From assembly GCA_029880265.1 (NCBI GenBank), contig JAOUOT010000012.1, forward strand, positions 1-64,000: 64,000 nt of DNA, in the 5' to 3' direction. The translations under genes were made by a program, and so were the position numbers. The stretch's first letter is position 1. Each line of letters opens with the position of its first letter. The notes beneath the pieces are model-generated. The model was given only the letters and a program-made list of their open reading frames with translations. It had not been told where the DNA came from and made no database searches. Shown here in pieces: positions 1-7,537 of the stretch. The DNA is from Spirochaetia bacterium. Lineage in GTDB: Bacteria > Spirochaetota > Leptospiria > Turneriellales > JAOUOS01.

Positions 1-293
1 GCAAGATGAAAATAATACATGGCTTCGTTCCATACCGACATTTTAGCGCTTGGCGCATTGTACCCGGCTGTCCATTTGTGCGATTTGCATTCTATAATGA
101 TTTTTTCTTGTTTCGAACCGAGGTCAAATTTATGCTCGCCTTTTTCTTTGCCGTTTGCGCTGATTTTCAATGATAAACCTCTTTCTAACGATAGGTTTAG
201 TTTATTTTTAAAATACTCTTTAGCTTCATTCTCAAATAGAATACCTTTTTTTGGGTTGTCTGCGTTGTTTGATTTTTTTTGTTTGGTTGGCAT
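1..293 (-). CDS. PD-(D/E)XK nuclease-like protein, 5' part only
   Basis: An open minus-strand frame starts at the ATG at 293 and runs off the left edge of the window, giving 97 codons without a stop. The visible part has a lysine-rich N-terminus (MPTKQKKSNN), then an acidic residue in KFDLGS (D57) and IIIECKSHKW (E68, K70). That D-x10-E-x-K layout is the core of PD-(D/E)XK nucleases. It is followed by NAPSAKMSVWNEAMYYF. Such proteins are common as stand-alone restriction-like nucleases, which is an inference here because the C-terminus is missing. A 24-bp palindrome sits 17 bp upstream of the start. The opposite-strand frame over the same bases looks like a shadow, because only the minus frame has a recognisable motif and a sensible start. 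Confidence 0.7.
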   Translation of the reverse strand, partial: MPTKQKKSNNADNPKKGILFENEAKEYFKNKLNLSLERGLSLKISANGKEKGEHKFDLGSKQEKIIIECKSHKWTAGYNAPSAKMSVWNEAMYYFHL

Positions 294-309
294 GTTTTAG
301 GTTTCTATA

Positions 310-333
310 TTTTGTCGCACCGGTGCGACAAAA
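310..333. promoter_or_regulatory. Perfect 24-bp palindrome, candidate operator
   Basis: TTTTGTCGCACC at 310-321 is the exact reverse complement of 322-333, with no spacer. It lies directly upstream of the nuclease-like gene that starts at 293. A spacer-free 12+12 dyad just before a start codon is typical of a dimeric repressor operator, for example that of a restriction-system controller protein. No regulator gene is visible nearby, so the binding factor is unknown. Confidence 0.55.
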
Positions 334-439
334 CTAATAACTTTTTTTTATAATACTAAAGCAGTGATATTTTGTAAATGTTAATTTTATTTTCTTTTAT
401 AATTCGTTACTTTTTCTTTGTATCCTTCGGGCAGGCCGC

Positions 440-498
440 GGCATCTTGAACACAGGATGTGTGTAATGCCGGTTTTGACAGGACGTCAAAAAACCGGC
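440..498 (+). other. Two adjacent hairpins with AGGA loops (CsrA-site-like) in a gene-free stretch
   Basis: The 350-bp gap between 300 and 650 holds two stem-loops. The first (440-470) has outer arms GGCAT/ATGCC and an inner ACAC-AGGAT-GTGT. The second (468-498) pairs GCCGGTTTTGAC with GTCAAAA-AA-CCGGC around the loop AGGAC. CsrA prefers RUACARGGAUGU with GGA in a hairpin loop, and both loops fit that rule. The sequence just before, from 406, starts GTTACTTTTTCTTTG and resembles the dispersed repeat at 7649-7698 in inverted orientation, so a repeat origin is also possible. I see no coding potential in the gap. Confidence 0.4.
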
Positions 499-589
499 CT
501 TGCGATCTTGGCTGCGAAATAATATTCATTTAAAATTATTTGGCAATTTATTGTCCCGAAAAAGGCAAGGATGTCAAATGGGATTTTCT

Positions 590-644
590 CTGTTAGAGGT
601 CGGATGCTCGTGCCGGCGTAGCCGGTGAATCCGACCCCTAATAG
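590..644. repeat. Palindromic repeat, copy 1 (cassette right flank)
   Basis: CTGTTAGAGGTCGG (590-603) pairs with CCGACCCCTAATAG (631-644) with two mismatches. The centre contains a nested GCCGG/CCGGC hairpin. The reverse complement of 4256-4316 is nearly identical, so the two copies face each other across the four-gene cassette. Copy 1 begins 6 bp past the PIN gene stop and could act as its transcription terminator. It may equally be a REP-like or mobile palindrome. Confidence 0.7.
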
Positions 645-650
645 AATAAA

Positions 651-1100
651 TTATTTATTTATTATTTTAAAATTTTGATTAGTTTCAATTGCCCATTTTT
701 TTATTTCACTATCTGAAGTAATAAGAGGCCAACCAAGCATCATAGCTGATGCAACGATGAGTTTATCATGTATTTCGTGATTTAACAACCTACCTTCAAT
801 TTTACAAAGATTTTCCAAGACTTCCTGCTCAATTGGTTTTATTTCTATATTTGATGATTCCAATGTGGGAACGAGTATTTCATAATATATTTTAGCTCGT
901 TCCTCATCATTTTTACACCATTTATCAAAGATTTCGATAAATACAATAGATGGTATACTTAATCGAATATCAGAGATACCATTTGTATAAGCAGCTTTGA
1001 ATATATTATAAGTTTTTTTTGATAAGCGATTTTTAACATTGAAAACTGAATAAAAATATTCTATTAATGAATTAGTGTCTATTACAAACTTCTTTTCCAT
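651..1100 (-). CDS. PIN-domain ribonuclease
   Basis: This 149-residue protein has the acidic quartet of PIN (VapC-type) nucleases: D8 in KFVIDTNSLIEY, E56 in SIVFIEIF, D112 in EIHDKLIVASAMMLGW and D130 in PLITSD. PIN domains cleave RNA with Mg2+ or Mn2+ and are often toxins. No VapB-like antitoxin precedes it. It is instead the last gene of a four-gene operon behind a P-loop ATPase, overlapping the upstream 124-residue gene by 19 bp, so translation is probably coupled. The context suggests an effector nuclease of a multi-gene module rather than a simple toxin-antitoxin pair, which is an inference. Base composition is AT-rich like the rest of the cassette. Confidence 0.85.
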   Translation of the reverse strand: MEKKFVIDTNSLIEYFYSVFNVKNRLSKKTYNIFKAAYTNGISDIRLSIPSIVFIEIFDKWCKNDEERAKIYYEILVPTLESSNIEIKPIEQEVLENLCKIEGRLLNHEIHDKLIVASAMMLGWPLITSDSEIKKWAIETNQNFKIINK

Positions 1101-1456
1101 TCTTCAGTCCGAGAGAAAAGTTCGACTTCTTTTCTAAGCAATTCTTCTAAATTATCTAATTGCTCTCTTTCCTTTCTATATAAAAAATTTATAAATGGTC
1201 TATCAAACTCATGAATTGTAAGCCAGTATTCATTTGGCAGGCTGTATAATTCTTTTATTAAATTAAATTGTTTTTTCTTATCAGCACGAAAATTTTCCAA
1301 AACCATTGAAATAAAATAATTTAATACTGTAATTTCTAAATCCCAACCCTGTGAATCCTCTAAGATTGAAATAATATCAGAATCTTTTATATTTTTTTTA
1401 ATAATTCGAGATTCTAATATTGTTCTAATTTGACTTTTTTTTAATACATATGACAT
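1082..1456 (-). CDS. Hypothetical protein, third gene of ATPase/PIN cassette
   Basis: I do not recognise this 124-residue protein. It is lysine- and glutamate-rich and mostly predicted helical, with a hydrophobic stretch (ITVLNYFISMVLENF) and an acidic/basic C-terminal helix (EQLDNLEELLRKEVELF). It starts 4 bp after the ATPase gene stop and overlaps the PIN gene by 19 bp, so it is translated as part of the same operon. A position directly before a nuclease is where an inhibitor or adaptor would be expected, but no sequence motif supports a specific role. Confidence 0.65.
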   Translation of the reverse strand: MSYVLKKSQIRTILESRIIKKNIKDSDIISILEDSQGWDLEITVLNYFISMVLENFRADKKKQFNLIKELYSLPNEYWLTIHEFDRPFINFLYRKEREQLDNLEELLRKEVELFSRTEEWKRSL

Positions 1457-1460
1457 TAAA

Positions 1461-2855
1461 TTATTCTTTTATCTTCGCTTTTTTTTTCAGATCAATTGAA
1501 TCCAAATCTTCAATAGAAGACGTCGATTCCCTGCCAGATATCATTGGATCGGCACGATTTTCGATAATAAATTTTTCATCTATTTTTGTTAATCCTTCTT
1601 GAGAGGCTGCTTTTTCCAAAATATAATAAGCCATTCGCAAAATCTTTGCAGCATTGAACTCTGAATATTCTGCAATTTTCAGTATGGATTTTTCATCAAA
1701 AGGATAAGTAACAGATTCTGCTTGGCTTTTAAGCCTAAATTTTGCTAAATAACAACCTAATAACAGTAAAGCATTTTCTTTTGTAAGCTTTTCAAAAGGT
1801 ATTATATGAGCAGTATCTGAATGAGAACCTATTGGTGAGCGTTGTTCTAAGCCAGACTCTAACCATGCTTCAGCGATTAATCTAGGCACCCCTGCATGGA
1901 GTACTAATATACAATTAAAAAAACCCAGCTTTGCGCTTTCATAAAAACCATCGAATAATACTGATCGCAGCTCCAGTGCAAAATCTTTTTTTTGGCGAGT
2001 ACTTTGAAAATCAGGAATGCGTTCAAAATCATCTACCAAAATATATCCACCATTGAAATTAGCAGATTGAAAAAAGTTTACTAAATGTGTAAATATAAAA
2101 GTCAACTTATCTGTTGTTTTTTTCAAATCGAAATAATATTGTTTAAAATCAGAAAGAGAAGGCCAATTCTCAAAAAGCATTCTTCGATTCTTAAATAATG
2201 GAAAATCTGATGGGAAACCTTGTAAATAATCACTTTCTAAAATATAATTTCGTAATTTATTAAAGTCAAGCCCTTCCCATTTTAACCATTCATCAGAATT
2301 TAATTCTTTTATTAATAATTCATTATCTTTATCTTTGATTTCAAAATTTGGGTATATATTTTGAATTGCTTCCAAGCGTTGTGTAGCCAAACATATATCA
2401 ATGATTCCTGTATTACATATTGAAAAAAAAATAGAATCGATAAAACTTTGAAAACTCTTTGTTCTACCGCCAGGTTCTGGATAAATCGATACTGCAAAAC
2501 ATTTATTTTTTTCTTTTGAGATGTCTAGACAAAATTCTGAATTAATTAAATGTTGTAGATAGCCAAGAAATGCTGATTTACCATTACCTCTACCAATATA
2601 AGAACTATCAATTATATAGCCTAATCTATAATGATTTAAATCTGATTGAGATATCATTAAAAAGTTATCTCTTATTTTTTCATATTCTTTCTGCCTAATT
2701 TTCCCTTCAAAAATATTGCCATTTATTCTAGGATCTGAAGATTCTCTATTTACAGTAGGTTCAGATGGAAATGGGTTTTCAGAAAGATCGAATTTTCCAT
2801 AACGATTATGACTTTTAGTTATTTTTAATTTTGGTTTTTTTAATAATTTATTCAT
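1461..2855 (-). CDS. P-loop ATPase of the cassette (AAA+/STAND-like)
   Basis: This 464-residue protein has a Walker A motif GRGNGKSA (about residues 88-95), a Walker B motif YILVDDFE (271-278) with two acidic residues, and a following LVLHAGVP strand that fits a sensor-1 position (about 317-324). The layout resembles ORC/Cdc6- or STAND-type regulatory ATPases. The insert between Walker A and B (about 180 residues) is unusually long. The start overlaps the stop of the preceding gene as ATGA, so the two are translationally coupled. Nothing identifies the substrate. With a winged-helix-like partner and a PIN nuclease it could be the sensing or switching component of a defence module (inference). 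Confidence 0.75.
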   Translation of the reverse strand: MNKLLKKPKLKITKSHNRYGKFDLSENPFPSEPTVNRESSDPRINGNIFEGKIRQKEYEKIRDNFLMISQSDLNHYRLGYIIDSSYIGRGNGKSAFLGYLQHLINSEFCLDISKEKNKCFAVSIYPEPGGRTKSFQSFIDSIFFSICNTGIIDICLATQRLEAIQNIYPNFEIKDKDNELLIKELNSDEWLKWEGLDFNKLRNYILESDYLQGFPSDFPLFKNRRMLFENWPSLSDFKQYYFDLKKTTDKLTFIFTHLVNFFQSANFNGGYILVDDFERIPDFQSTRQKKDFALELRSVLFDGFYESAKLGFFNCILVLHAGVPRLIAEAWLESGLEQRSPIGSHSDTAHIIPFEKLTKENALLLLGCYLAKFRLKSQAESVTYPFDEKSILKIAEYSEFNAAKILRMAYYILEKAASQEGLTKIDEKFIIENRADPMISGRESTSSIEDLDSIDLKKKAKIKE

Positions 2856-4141
2856 CTTTTTCTACCGCCTTTTGTTACATCGATGCCGATTATATTCCGA
2901 ACTTGGCCATCAACAATTACAGGTTCTCTTTTTAGATAAATGGCCTTTGTTTCTTCTGGCAACCTATCTACTTCCAAGGATATTTTAATTTTCAATTTTC
3001 CAAGTATATTTAGCTTGTAAACTTCATTAAGTAGTTTTTCAAATACATAATCTGATATTTTCAAACTATAGCAAACAAGTTCTCTTAAAGCTAATAAATT
3101 GATAAAATAGCCTCGATAAGACTTTCGTAAATCAAAATAATATTTCACCAATGTGTCAACAAATTTTTCATCATTTTGATGTTCCATTAGACTATGCACA
3201 AATAATGATTGACCATTATCATATTCATATAAAGATTCAAAATCAGGGTCATTCACTTTTTCTGAAATAATGGAAGTAGGATACACAATTCTACCGCTAA
3301 AATTCGGAAAAAACTCTGATACCTGAATGATCCCAATTTGTTTGCCGCGATATATCCAGAAATCAAATGATGAAGCTGAAAACTCATAATGATAAATATC
3401 TTTCAAAAAAACAGCAAGCCAATAATCTCGAATCCTCTTTATAATTTTATTGTAATCTCTAGGATTGAATATATCTTTTTTGTTTTTGCCTAATAATTCA
3501 CTGTTTTCAAGTCGATTTACAATTTTATTTGTATGAGAAACAAGATTGGGTCGCCTACCAATAAATTTTTCTAAATCATATTCAAGACGTTGAACCAATG
3601 AATTTAGATATTGAATTATATCATCTTTACATTTTATTGATTTTCTGGCAATCCCCATTTGGCTAGGGGAATAATTGGGAAAAATCAAAAGACCAGGCTT
3701 ATGTTTATTGGCTTCGTATGCAAAATTTATAATATATTTAAACGCCTCATATTGATTTTCCATTAATCGAAATATTTCTAGATTGAATTCTCTATTGCCT
3801 TTAGTTTCTGCAATTTTTAACAAATCTATACCGCTTTTTGTTAGTTCTAATTTCCCATTTTTTTCTTCTGAGATAAGATAATATTCTTTAGCTTCTTCTA
3901 TTACTTGTTCTAAGGTATAGCGATATCTATCTAATTGTTTTTTTGTTGGCATACTTTCTGAAGTAAGTTTTTTATATTTAGATTCACCAAGTTGATATAA
4001 TTGCTTTAATATTTTGAAACTCTCAAATATCTCCTCCATTTTCCAAAATCTGTCAACACTAAGTAATAAAATATAGAAATAATCTAGAAAATAAAATTTC
4101 CGTACGGATGTAATCGATTTTATTTTTTTTGTTTCTAACAT
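2852..4141 (-). CDS. Hypothetical protein with winged-helix-like segment, first gene of cassette
   Basis: I do not recognise the family. I chose the ATG at 4141 (429 residues, MLETKKIKSI) because AGAGAAG lies 6 bp upstream. A longer frame back to 4204 adds a very AT-rich hydrophobic leader without a ribosome site. Residues near KQLDRYRYTLEQVIEEAKEY and GKLELTKSGIDLLKIAE look like a winged-helix DNA-binding fold. The long C-terminal half is mixed alpha/beta, ends in a basic tail (GIDVTKGGRKR) and has no visible catalytic motif. It is the promoter-proximal gene and overlaps the ATPase start by 4 bp, so it may recognise nucleic acid for the ATPase (inference). Confidence 0.6.
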   Translation of the reverse strand: MLETKKIKSITSVRKFYFLDYFYILLLSVDRFWKMEEIFESFKILKQLYQLGESKYKKLTSESMPTKKQLDRYRYTLEQVIEEAKEYYLISEEKNGKLELTKSGIDLLKIAETKGNREFNLEIFRLMENQYEAFKYIINFAYEANKHKPGLLIFPNYSPSQMGIARKSIKCKDDIIQYLNSLVQRLEYDLEKFIGRRPNLVSHTNKIVNRLENSELLGKNKKDIFNPRDYNKIIKRIRDYWLAVFLKDIYHYEFSASSFDFWIYRGKQIGIIQVSEFFPNFSGRIVYPTSIISEKVNDPDFESLYEYDNGQSLFVHSLMEHQNDEKFVDTLVKYYFDLRKSYRGYFINLLALRELVCYSLKISDYVFEKLLNEVYKLNILGKLKIKISLEVDRLPEETKAIYLKREPVIVDGQVRNIIGIDVTKGGRKR

Positions 4142-4255
4142 GCGTAACTTCTCTAAAAAAATAGTTTTCCTAATAGAAATGATAATAAATATTTTTATTA
4201 TCATAAAATCTTTTTTATTATAATATTTTTATAATATTCTATCAAAGGTTCTCTC

Positions 4256-4316
4256 ATTCTGTTAGGGGTCGGTTTCACCGGCGTCGCCGGCACGAGCAAC
4301 CGACCCCTAACAGAAT
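4256..4316. repeat. Palindromic repeat, copy 2 (cassette left flank)
   Basis: ATTCTGTTAGGGGTCGGT (4256-4273) is the exact reverse complement of 4299-4316, an 18-bp perfect stem. The 25-bp centre holds a nested CCGGC/GCCGG hairpin. It is the inverted counterpart of 590-644. A half-copy (CCCCTAACAAAAT) follows at 4323-4335. The pair encloses the operon that runs from 4141 to 651. Confidence 0.75.
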
Positions 4317-4368
4317 CACGATCCCCTAACAAAATACAATACCTCATCTCTTTATATTTCAATTCTTC

Positions 4369-4390
4369 ACCCACGGCTATAGCCGTGGGT
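4369..4390. terminator. 22-bp perfect palindrome at the stop of the R-M gene
   Basis: ACCCACGGCTA (4369-4379) is followed directly by its reverse complement. The last base is the first of the stop codon triplet of the restriction-modification gene, so the transcript would fold immediately after translation ends. No clear T-run follows on the minus strand. GGCTATAGCC cores of this kind also occur in the subterminal hairpins of IS200/IS605 elements, so it could be a remnant of such an element. No transposase is present. Confidence 0.45.
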
Positions 4391-7380
4391 CACCCCTCCA
4401 CAATCCGCACTTCCTCATCCGTCAAATCGTACAACCGATACACCAACCCATCAATCTCCCTGTCAGTCGCGTCAATCTCGCGCTGCACTCTGGTCTTCTC
4501 ATGCGGCGTCGGTATTTCGGGCAGTCGTTTATTTAACGTTAACATCCTATCGACCAGCTGAACCATTTGGTCGTGCATGGCCTTGTCGTCGGGGTTGTCG
4601 AAGTCGATGACGCGAATGGGGATATTTTTTAAGTAAATTATTTTTACTTCTGCAAATGTTTTGCCTACCTCTTGTACTGTCATCATATACCAATAGTTAA
4701 TTAAAGAACTATTTAATATACCAAGTAAATACTCTAGTTTAATATTAAATTCTTTTTTTATTATCAATATGTTTATGCTATTTAAACATATATTTTTTTC
4801 ATAATCAATGGTTGCTATAATACTATCCGCTGTTGTCCTGATAATAATTTTCGCATGTTGATGATGATAAAACAAATTACCCCCAGATTTTATATTGTTA
4901 TTTTCATATATAAAATATTTTTTCTTAGAATTAAAAGTATATCGATTAAAATCGCTGCCTTTTATTAATGGCATACAGTTTTTATCTTTAAGCTTGATTA
5001 TTGAAATTGCTTTTTTATCACCTCTAGATTGTAAACCATGATAAAACTCCCCATAATTTTCTAAATTTGGGTGATTTTTTATAATCTTACTAAAAACATT
5101 TATTTTCTCAGTACTATTTAAAATAAGATATTTACCATAGTTTAAAAAAACAGCATTTTTTTCAGTACTTATATATTTTATATTTTTTAAAAAATCAATT
5201 GAAACCAATTCCCTATAATCAGCAATTTTGATACATTTATTTGTGCTATTCGTTTTATTCTCCTTTGATAGTATTAATATGACGGTATCAACTTCTGCAT
5301 CAGAAAAGACCTTCTTGCCTAAAATTATAATTTTTTTTATATCAATTTCATTTAATAAAGCTCTGGTTTTTGAAAAATATATTCCAGATACAAATGTATA
5401 TGGTATTATCAGGCCAATAAAAGCATATTTATTTGATAATTGATAAGCTTTCTCTATGAATACGGTATAACTATCTATTTTATATTCTGCACAGGCAAAT
5501 ACTCTATTCACATAATTAAATATATTTTCATTTTCAAAAATATTACCATACGGCGGGTTCCCAATCACCACATCAAACCCTCCGCGGTCGTCGTTTTTGG
5601 CATTTTTACTTGAATCGGATGGTCGCCGAGTGTCCCGAAGGGATGTATCGAGGCGACCAAATATCTCGGGCCACTCTTCTTCCCAGTCAAAAACGTTTAT
5701 CTTTTCTTTCTCATCTTCGCTCATCGTCTCAAACAAATTCTGCTGAACGCCCTCGGCCGGTCGCCGAGTGCCCCGAAGGGGTGTATCGAGGCGACGAGGC
5801 GACTCATAGAAGTCTGAGCCAATCAACGAGTTCCCGCATTTGATGTTGTCGCCCAAATCGGGCAGTACGCGTTCATGAAACATTTGCATTTGTGAATGGA
5901 TGGTTTCTTTGCTTTCGTCTTCAAGAACTTTCAGCAAGAGGTTTAGTTTGGTAACTTCTACGGCCTGCGGGTCTATGTCTACGCCGAAGATGTTGTTGGT
6001 TAAAATTTTCTTTTTTTCAGATGTGGTCAAGTACCACTGATCGCCCGCGCCTTTGAAAACGGCTTTTTTGAATTTCTGCGGAGTGTGATTCGCGTACCAG
6101 TCTCTGTGCCATTTTAGAAGAAAGTCGTATGCCGCTATTAAAAAAGAGCCAGAGCCGCACGCCGGGTCAACCAGTCTTAACGGACTGTGTTCTTTTGCTT
6201 CGCCTGCGACCATTCGCGGGGTCTTGTTTTTTAGCGCTTCGCCCAGCGTGTTTTCTACGATGTAATCGACTATATATTTGGGGGTATAGTAGACCCCGCC
6301 TGCTTTTCGCACTTCGGGCTTTTCTTCGACAACGGCCGATTTGCCTTTCGGCACGATAACCTTGCCCAAAAATTGTTCGTAAACGTTGCCCAAAATGTCG
6401 GCAGAGATGACCGAAAACTCATAGGGGCTGTCGGGATAATAAAGCCGCGATAATATTTCTTTTAAGATTTTATCGTCAATGGTGATGCCGGGCGTTACGG
6501 TATCGGGCGGCGTGTTTATTTCTTTTTCTTGTTTGAAGTGAAAAAGCCCCGAGTTGTATTTCTGGTCGGCTTTATCGAATATTGAAAACAGGTTTTTGTA
6601 TATGTCTTTTTGGGCGCATAAATTTCTAAGCTGTTCATAATCTTCAATGCCCCTGTCTTCGCAAATTCTTAAAAACAAAACGCGGTCAATGGTAAGCTGA
6701 ACCGCGTAATTTAATTCCCGCGTAGAGAGATTATTTCGAAGCGCGATATTTTTAGCCAGCTCAAGGCGCCACTTTTCAATTTCTTTTAAGAACTCTCTGT
6801 CTACGGTCGAGGTGCCTTTCTTGGCCTTCGCGTCGCGCGCATATTTGTCAAAGCTGCCCTTTAAGATGGCCTCTTTTGAAAAGGTGTTTGAAAGATAATC
6901 CCAGTGTTTTTCGTATTCGTCAAATTTGCAGTAAAAAACGCGGGCGTTTGAGGCCTTATCGTCGGGCTTAGGGCGGATGGATGTATCGTATACGGCAAGC
7001 TCTTCAAAATCAGAAAGAATCGACAAGGGAAGACCAGCGCTCCACGCGTATCGTCTTATTTGATATGCCGAAGATATTTCTTCTTTGATGTGTACCGAAG
7101 GTTTTTTGGCCTCAAGAAAAAACTTTCGAACGCCCCCTATGCGAAACGAATAATCGGGCGCCTTCATGCTGCCGCCTACTTTAATGGCGTCTTCGTGTAT
7201 GACTTCTTTGTAGGCCTCAGCATGGCCTTGTTTATTGGCCATATCCCACCCCAGAACCTCAAAAAAAGGATCTAAATATTCTTTGCGAAGTCTCGCTTCA
7301 TTATAGGTGTTTTTCTTATAATCAGAAATATGCTCCTGAAAATTTTCGAGAAGTCTCGATAAGTCTTTCGGTATGGCCAT
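4390..7380 (-). CDS. Type IIG-like restriction-modification enzyme (Eco57I/TaqI-C class)
   Basis: A single polypeptide carries nuclease, adenine methyltransferase and specificity parts. I chose the ATG at 7380 (996 residues, MAIPKDLSRLL) because a GAG lies about 10 bp upstream; a TTG at 7389 is possible. Counting from this ATG, the nuclease core is APDYS...FFLEAKKPS (D76, E90, K92). Motif X/GGVYYTP lies near 361, the AdoMet motif VDPACGSGSFL near 404-414 and the catalytic NPPY at 608-611. A target-recognition region follows, then a short coiled C-terminus. The gene is mosaic: bases 4620-5540, coding the recognition region, are much AT-richer than both flanks. Two related palindromic repeats are inserted in frame just before NPPY. 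It probably methylates adenine and cleaves unmodified DNA in one protein. Confidence 0.88.
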   Translation of the reverse strand: MAIPKDLSRLLENFQEHISDYKKNTYNEARLRKEYLDPFFEVLGWDMANKQGHAEAYKEVIHEDAIKVGGSMKAPDYSFRIGGVRKFFLEAKKPSVHIKEEISSAYQIRRYAWSAGLPLSILSDFEELAVYDTSIRPKPDDKASNARVFYCKFDEYEKHWDYLSNTFSKEAILKGSFDKYARDAKAKKGTSTVDREFLKEIEKWRLELAKNIALRNNLSTRELNYAVQLTIDRVLFLRICEDRGIEDYEQLRNLCAQKDIYKNLFSIFDKADQKYNSGLFHFKQEKEINTPPDTVTPGITIDDKILKEILSRLYYPDSPYEFSVISADILGNVYEQFLGKVIVPKGKSAVVEEKPEVRKAGGVYYTPKYIVDYIVENTLGEALKNKTPRMVAGEAKEHSPLRLVDPACGSGSFLIAAYDFLLKWHRDWYANHTPQKFKKAVFKGAGDQWYLTTSEKKKILTNNIFGVDIDPQAVEVTKLNLLLKVLEDESKETIHSQMQMFHERVLPDLGDNIKCGNSLIGSDFYESPRRLDTPLRGTRRPAEGVQQNLFETMSEDEKEKINVFDWEEEWPEIFGRLDTSLRDTRRPSDSSKNAKNDDRGGFDVVIGNPPYGNIFENENIFNYVNRVFACAEYKIDSYTVFIEKAYQLSNKYAFIGLIIPYTFVSGIYFSKTRALLNEIDIKKIIILGKKVFSDAEVDTVILILSKENKTNSTNKCIKIADYRELVSIDFLKNIKYISTEKNAVFLNYGKYLILNSTEKINVFSKIIKNHPNLENYGEFYHGLQSRGDKKAISIIKLKDKNCMPLIKGSDFNRYTFNSKKKYFIYENNNIKSGGNLFYHHQHAKIIIRTTADSIIATIDYEKNICLNSINILIIKKEFNIKLEYLLGILNSSLINYWYMMTVQEVGKTFAEVKIIYLKNIPIRVIDFDNPDDKAMHDQMVQLVDRMLTLNKRLPEIPTPHEKTRVQREIDATDREIDGLVYRLYDLTDEEVRIVEG
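5621..5657. repeat. In-frame palindromic repeat within R-M gene, copy A
   Basis: GGTCGCCGAG...GAGGCGAC surrounds an inner CCC-GAA-GGG hairpin with mismatch. On the coding strand it reads RLDTSLRDTRRP. It sits in the linker between the methyltransferase motifs and NPPY. The same 37-bp unit recurs at 5759-5795 with three substitutions. Insertion preserves the frame, as with the palindromic elements known inside Rickettsia genes. Confidence 0.75.
5759..5795. repeat. In-frame palindromic repeat within R-M gene, copy B
   Basis: GGTCGCCGAGTGCCCCGAAG is followed by GGGTGTATCGAGGCGAC, with outer arms GTCGCC/GGCGAC and an inner CCCC-GAA-GGGG stem. It encodes RLDTPLRGTRRP, almost the same peptide as copy A. 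Both peptides are arginine-rich and lie in a low-complexity linker, where an insertion would be tolerated. Confidence 0.75.
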
Positions 7381-7480
7381 ATGCGTCAAAACTCTTAATT
7401 AAATCACAAAGTCAATAATTAGACCGGCAAGGTATCTTAAATTATTGCTTTATAATTATAATCAATACAGAAAACTCTGC

Positions 7481-7510
7481 ACGACATACCCGTGTCGTTT
7501 TTTCTTTTTT
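7481..7510 (+). terminator. Rho-independent terminator-like hairpin, plus strand
   Basis: ACGACA (7481-7486), loop TACCCG and TGTCGT (7493-7498) are followed by TTTTTCTTTTTTTT. The T-tract is on the plus strand only, so it would stop transcripts coming from the left. No plus-strand gene lies there, only the 5' end and promoter region of the R-M gene on the other strand. It may end a short antisense RNA, or be fortuitous. Confidence 0.45.
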
Positions 7511-7537
7511 TTAAATAAATTAACCAGAGCCAACCCA

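Noticed and set aside
19-300. Plus-strand open frame of 93 codons at the left edge
   Set aside because: It is the shadow of the minus-strand nuclease-like gene, whose frame has an ATG, an upstream operator and a PD-(D/E)XK core.
4369-4390. IS200/IS605 element end
   Set aside because: The GGCTATAGCC palindrome is suggestive, but no TnpA or TnpB coding sequence lies nearby, so I list it only as a terminator-like palindrome.
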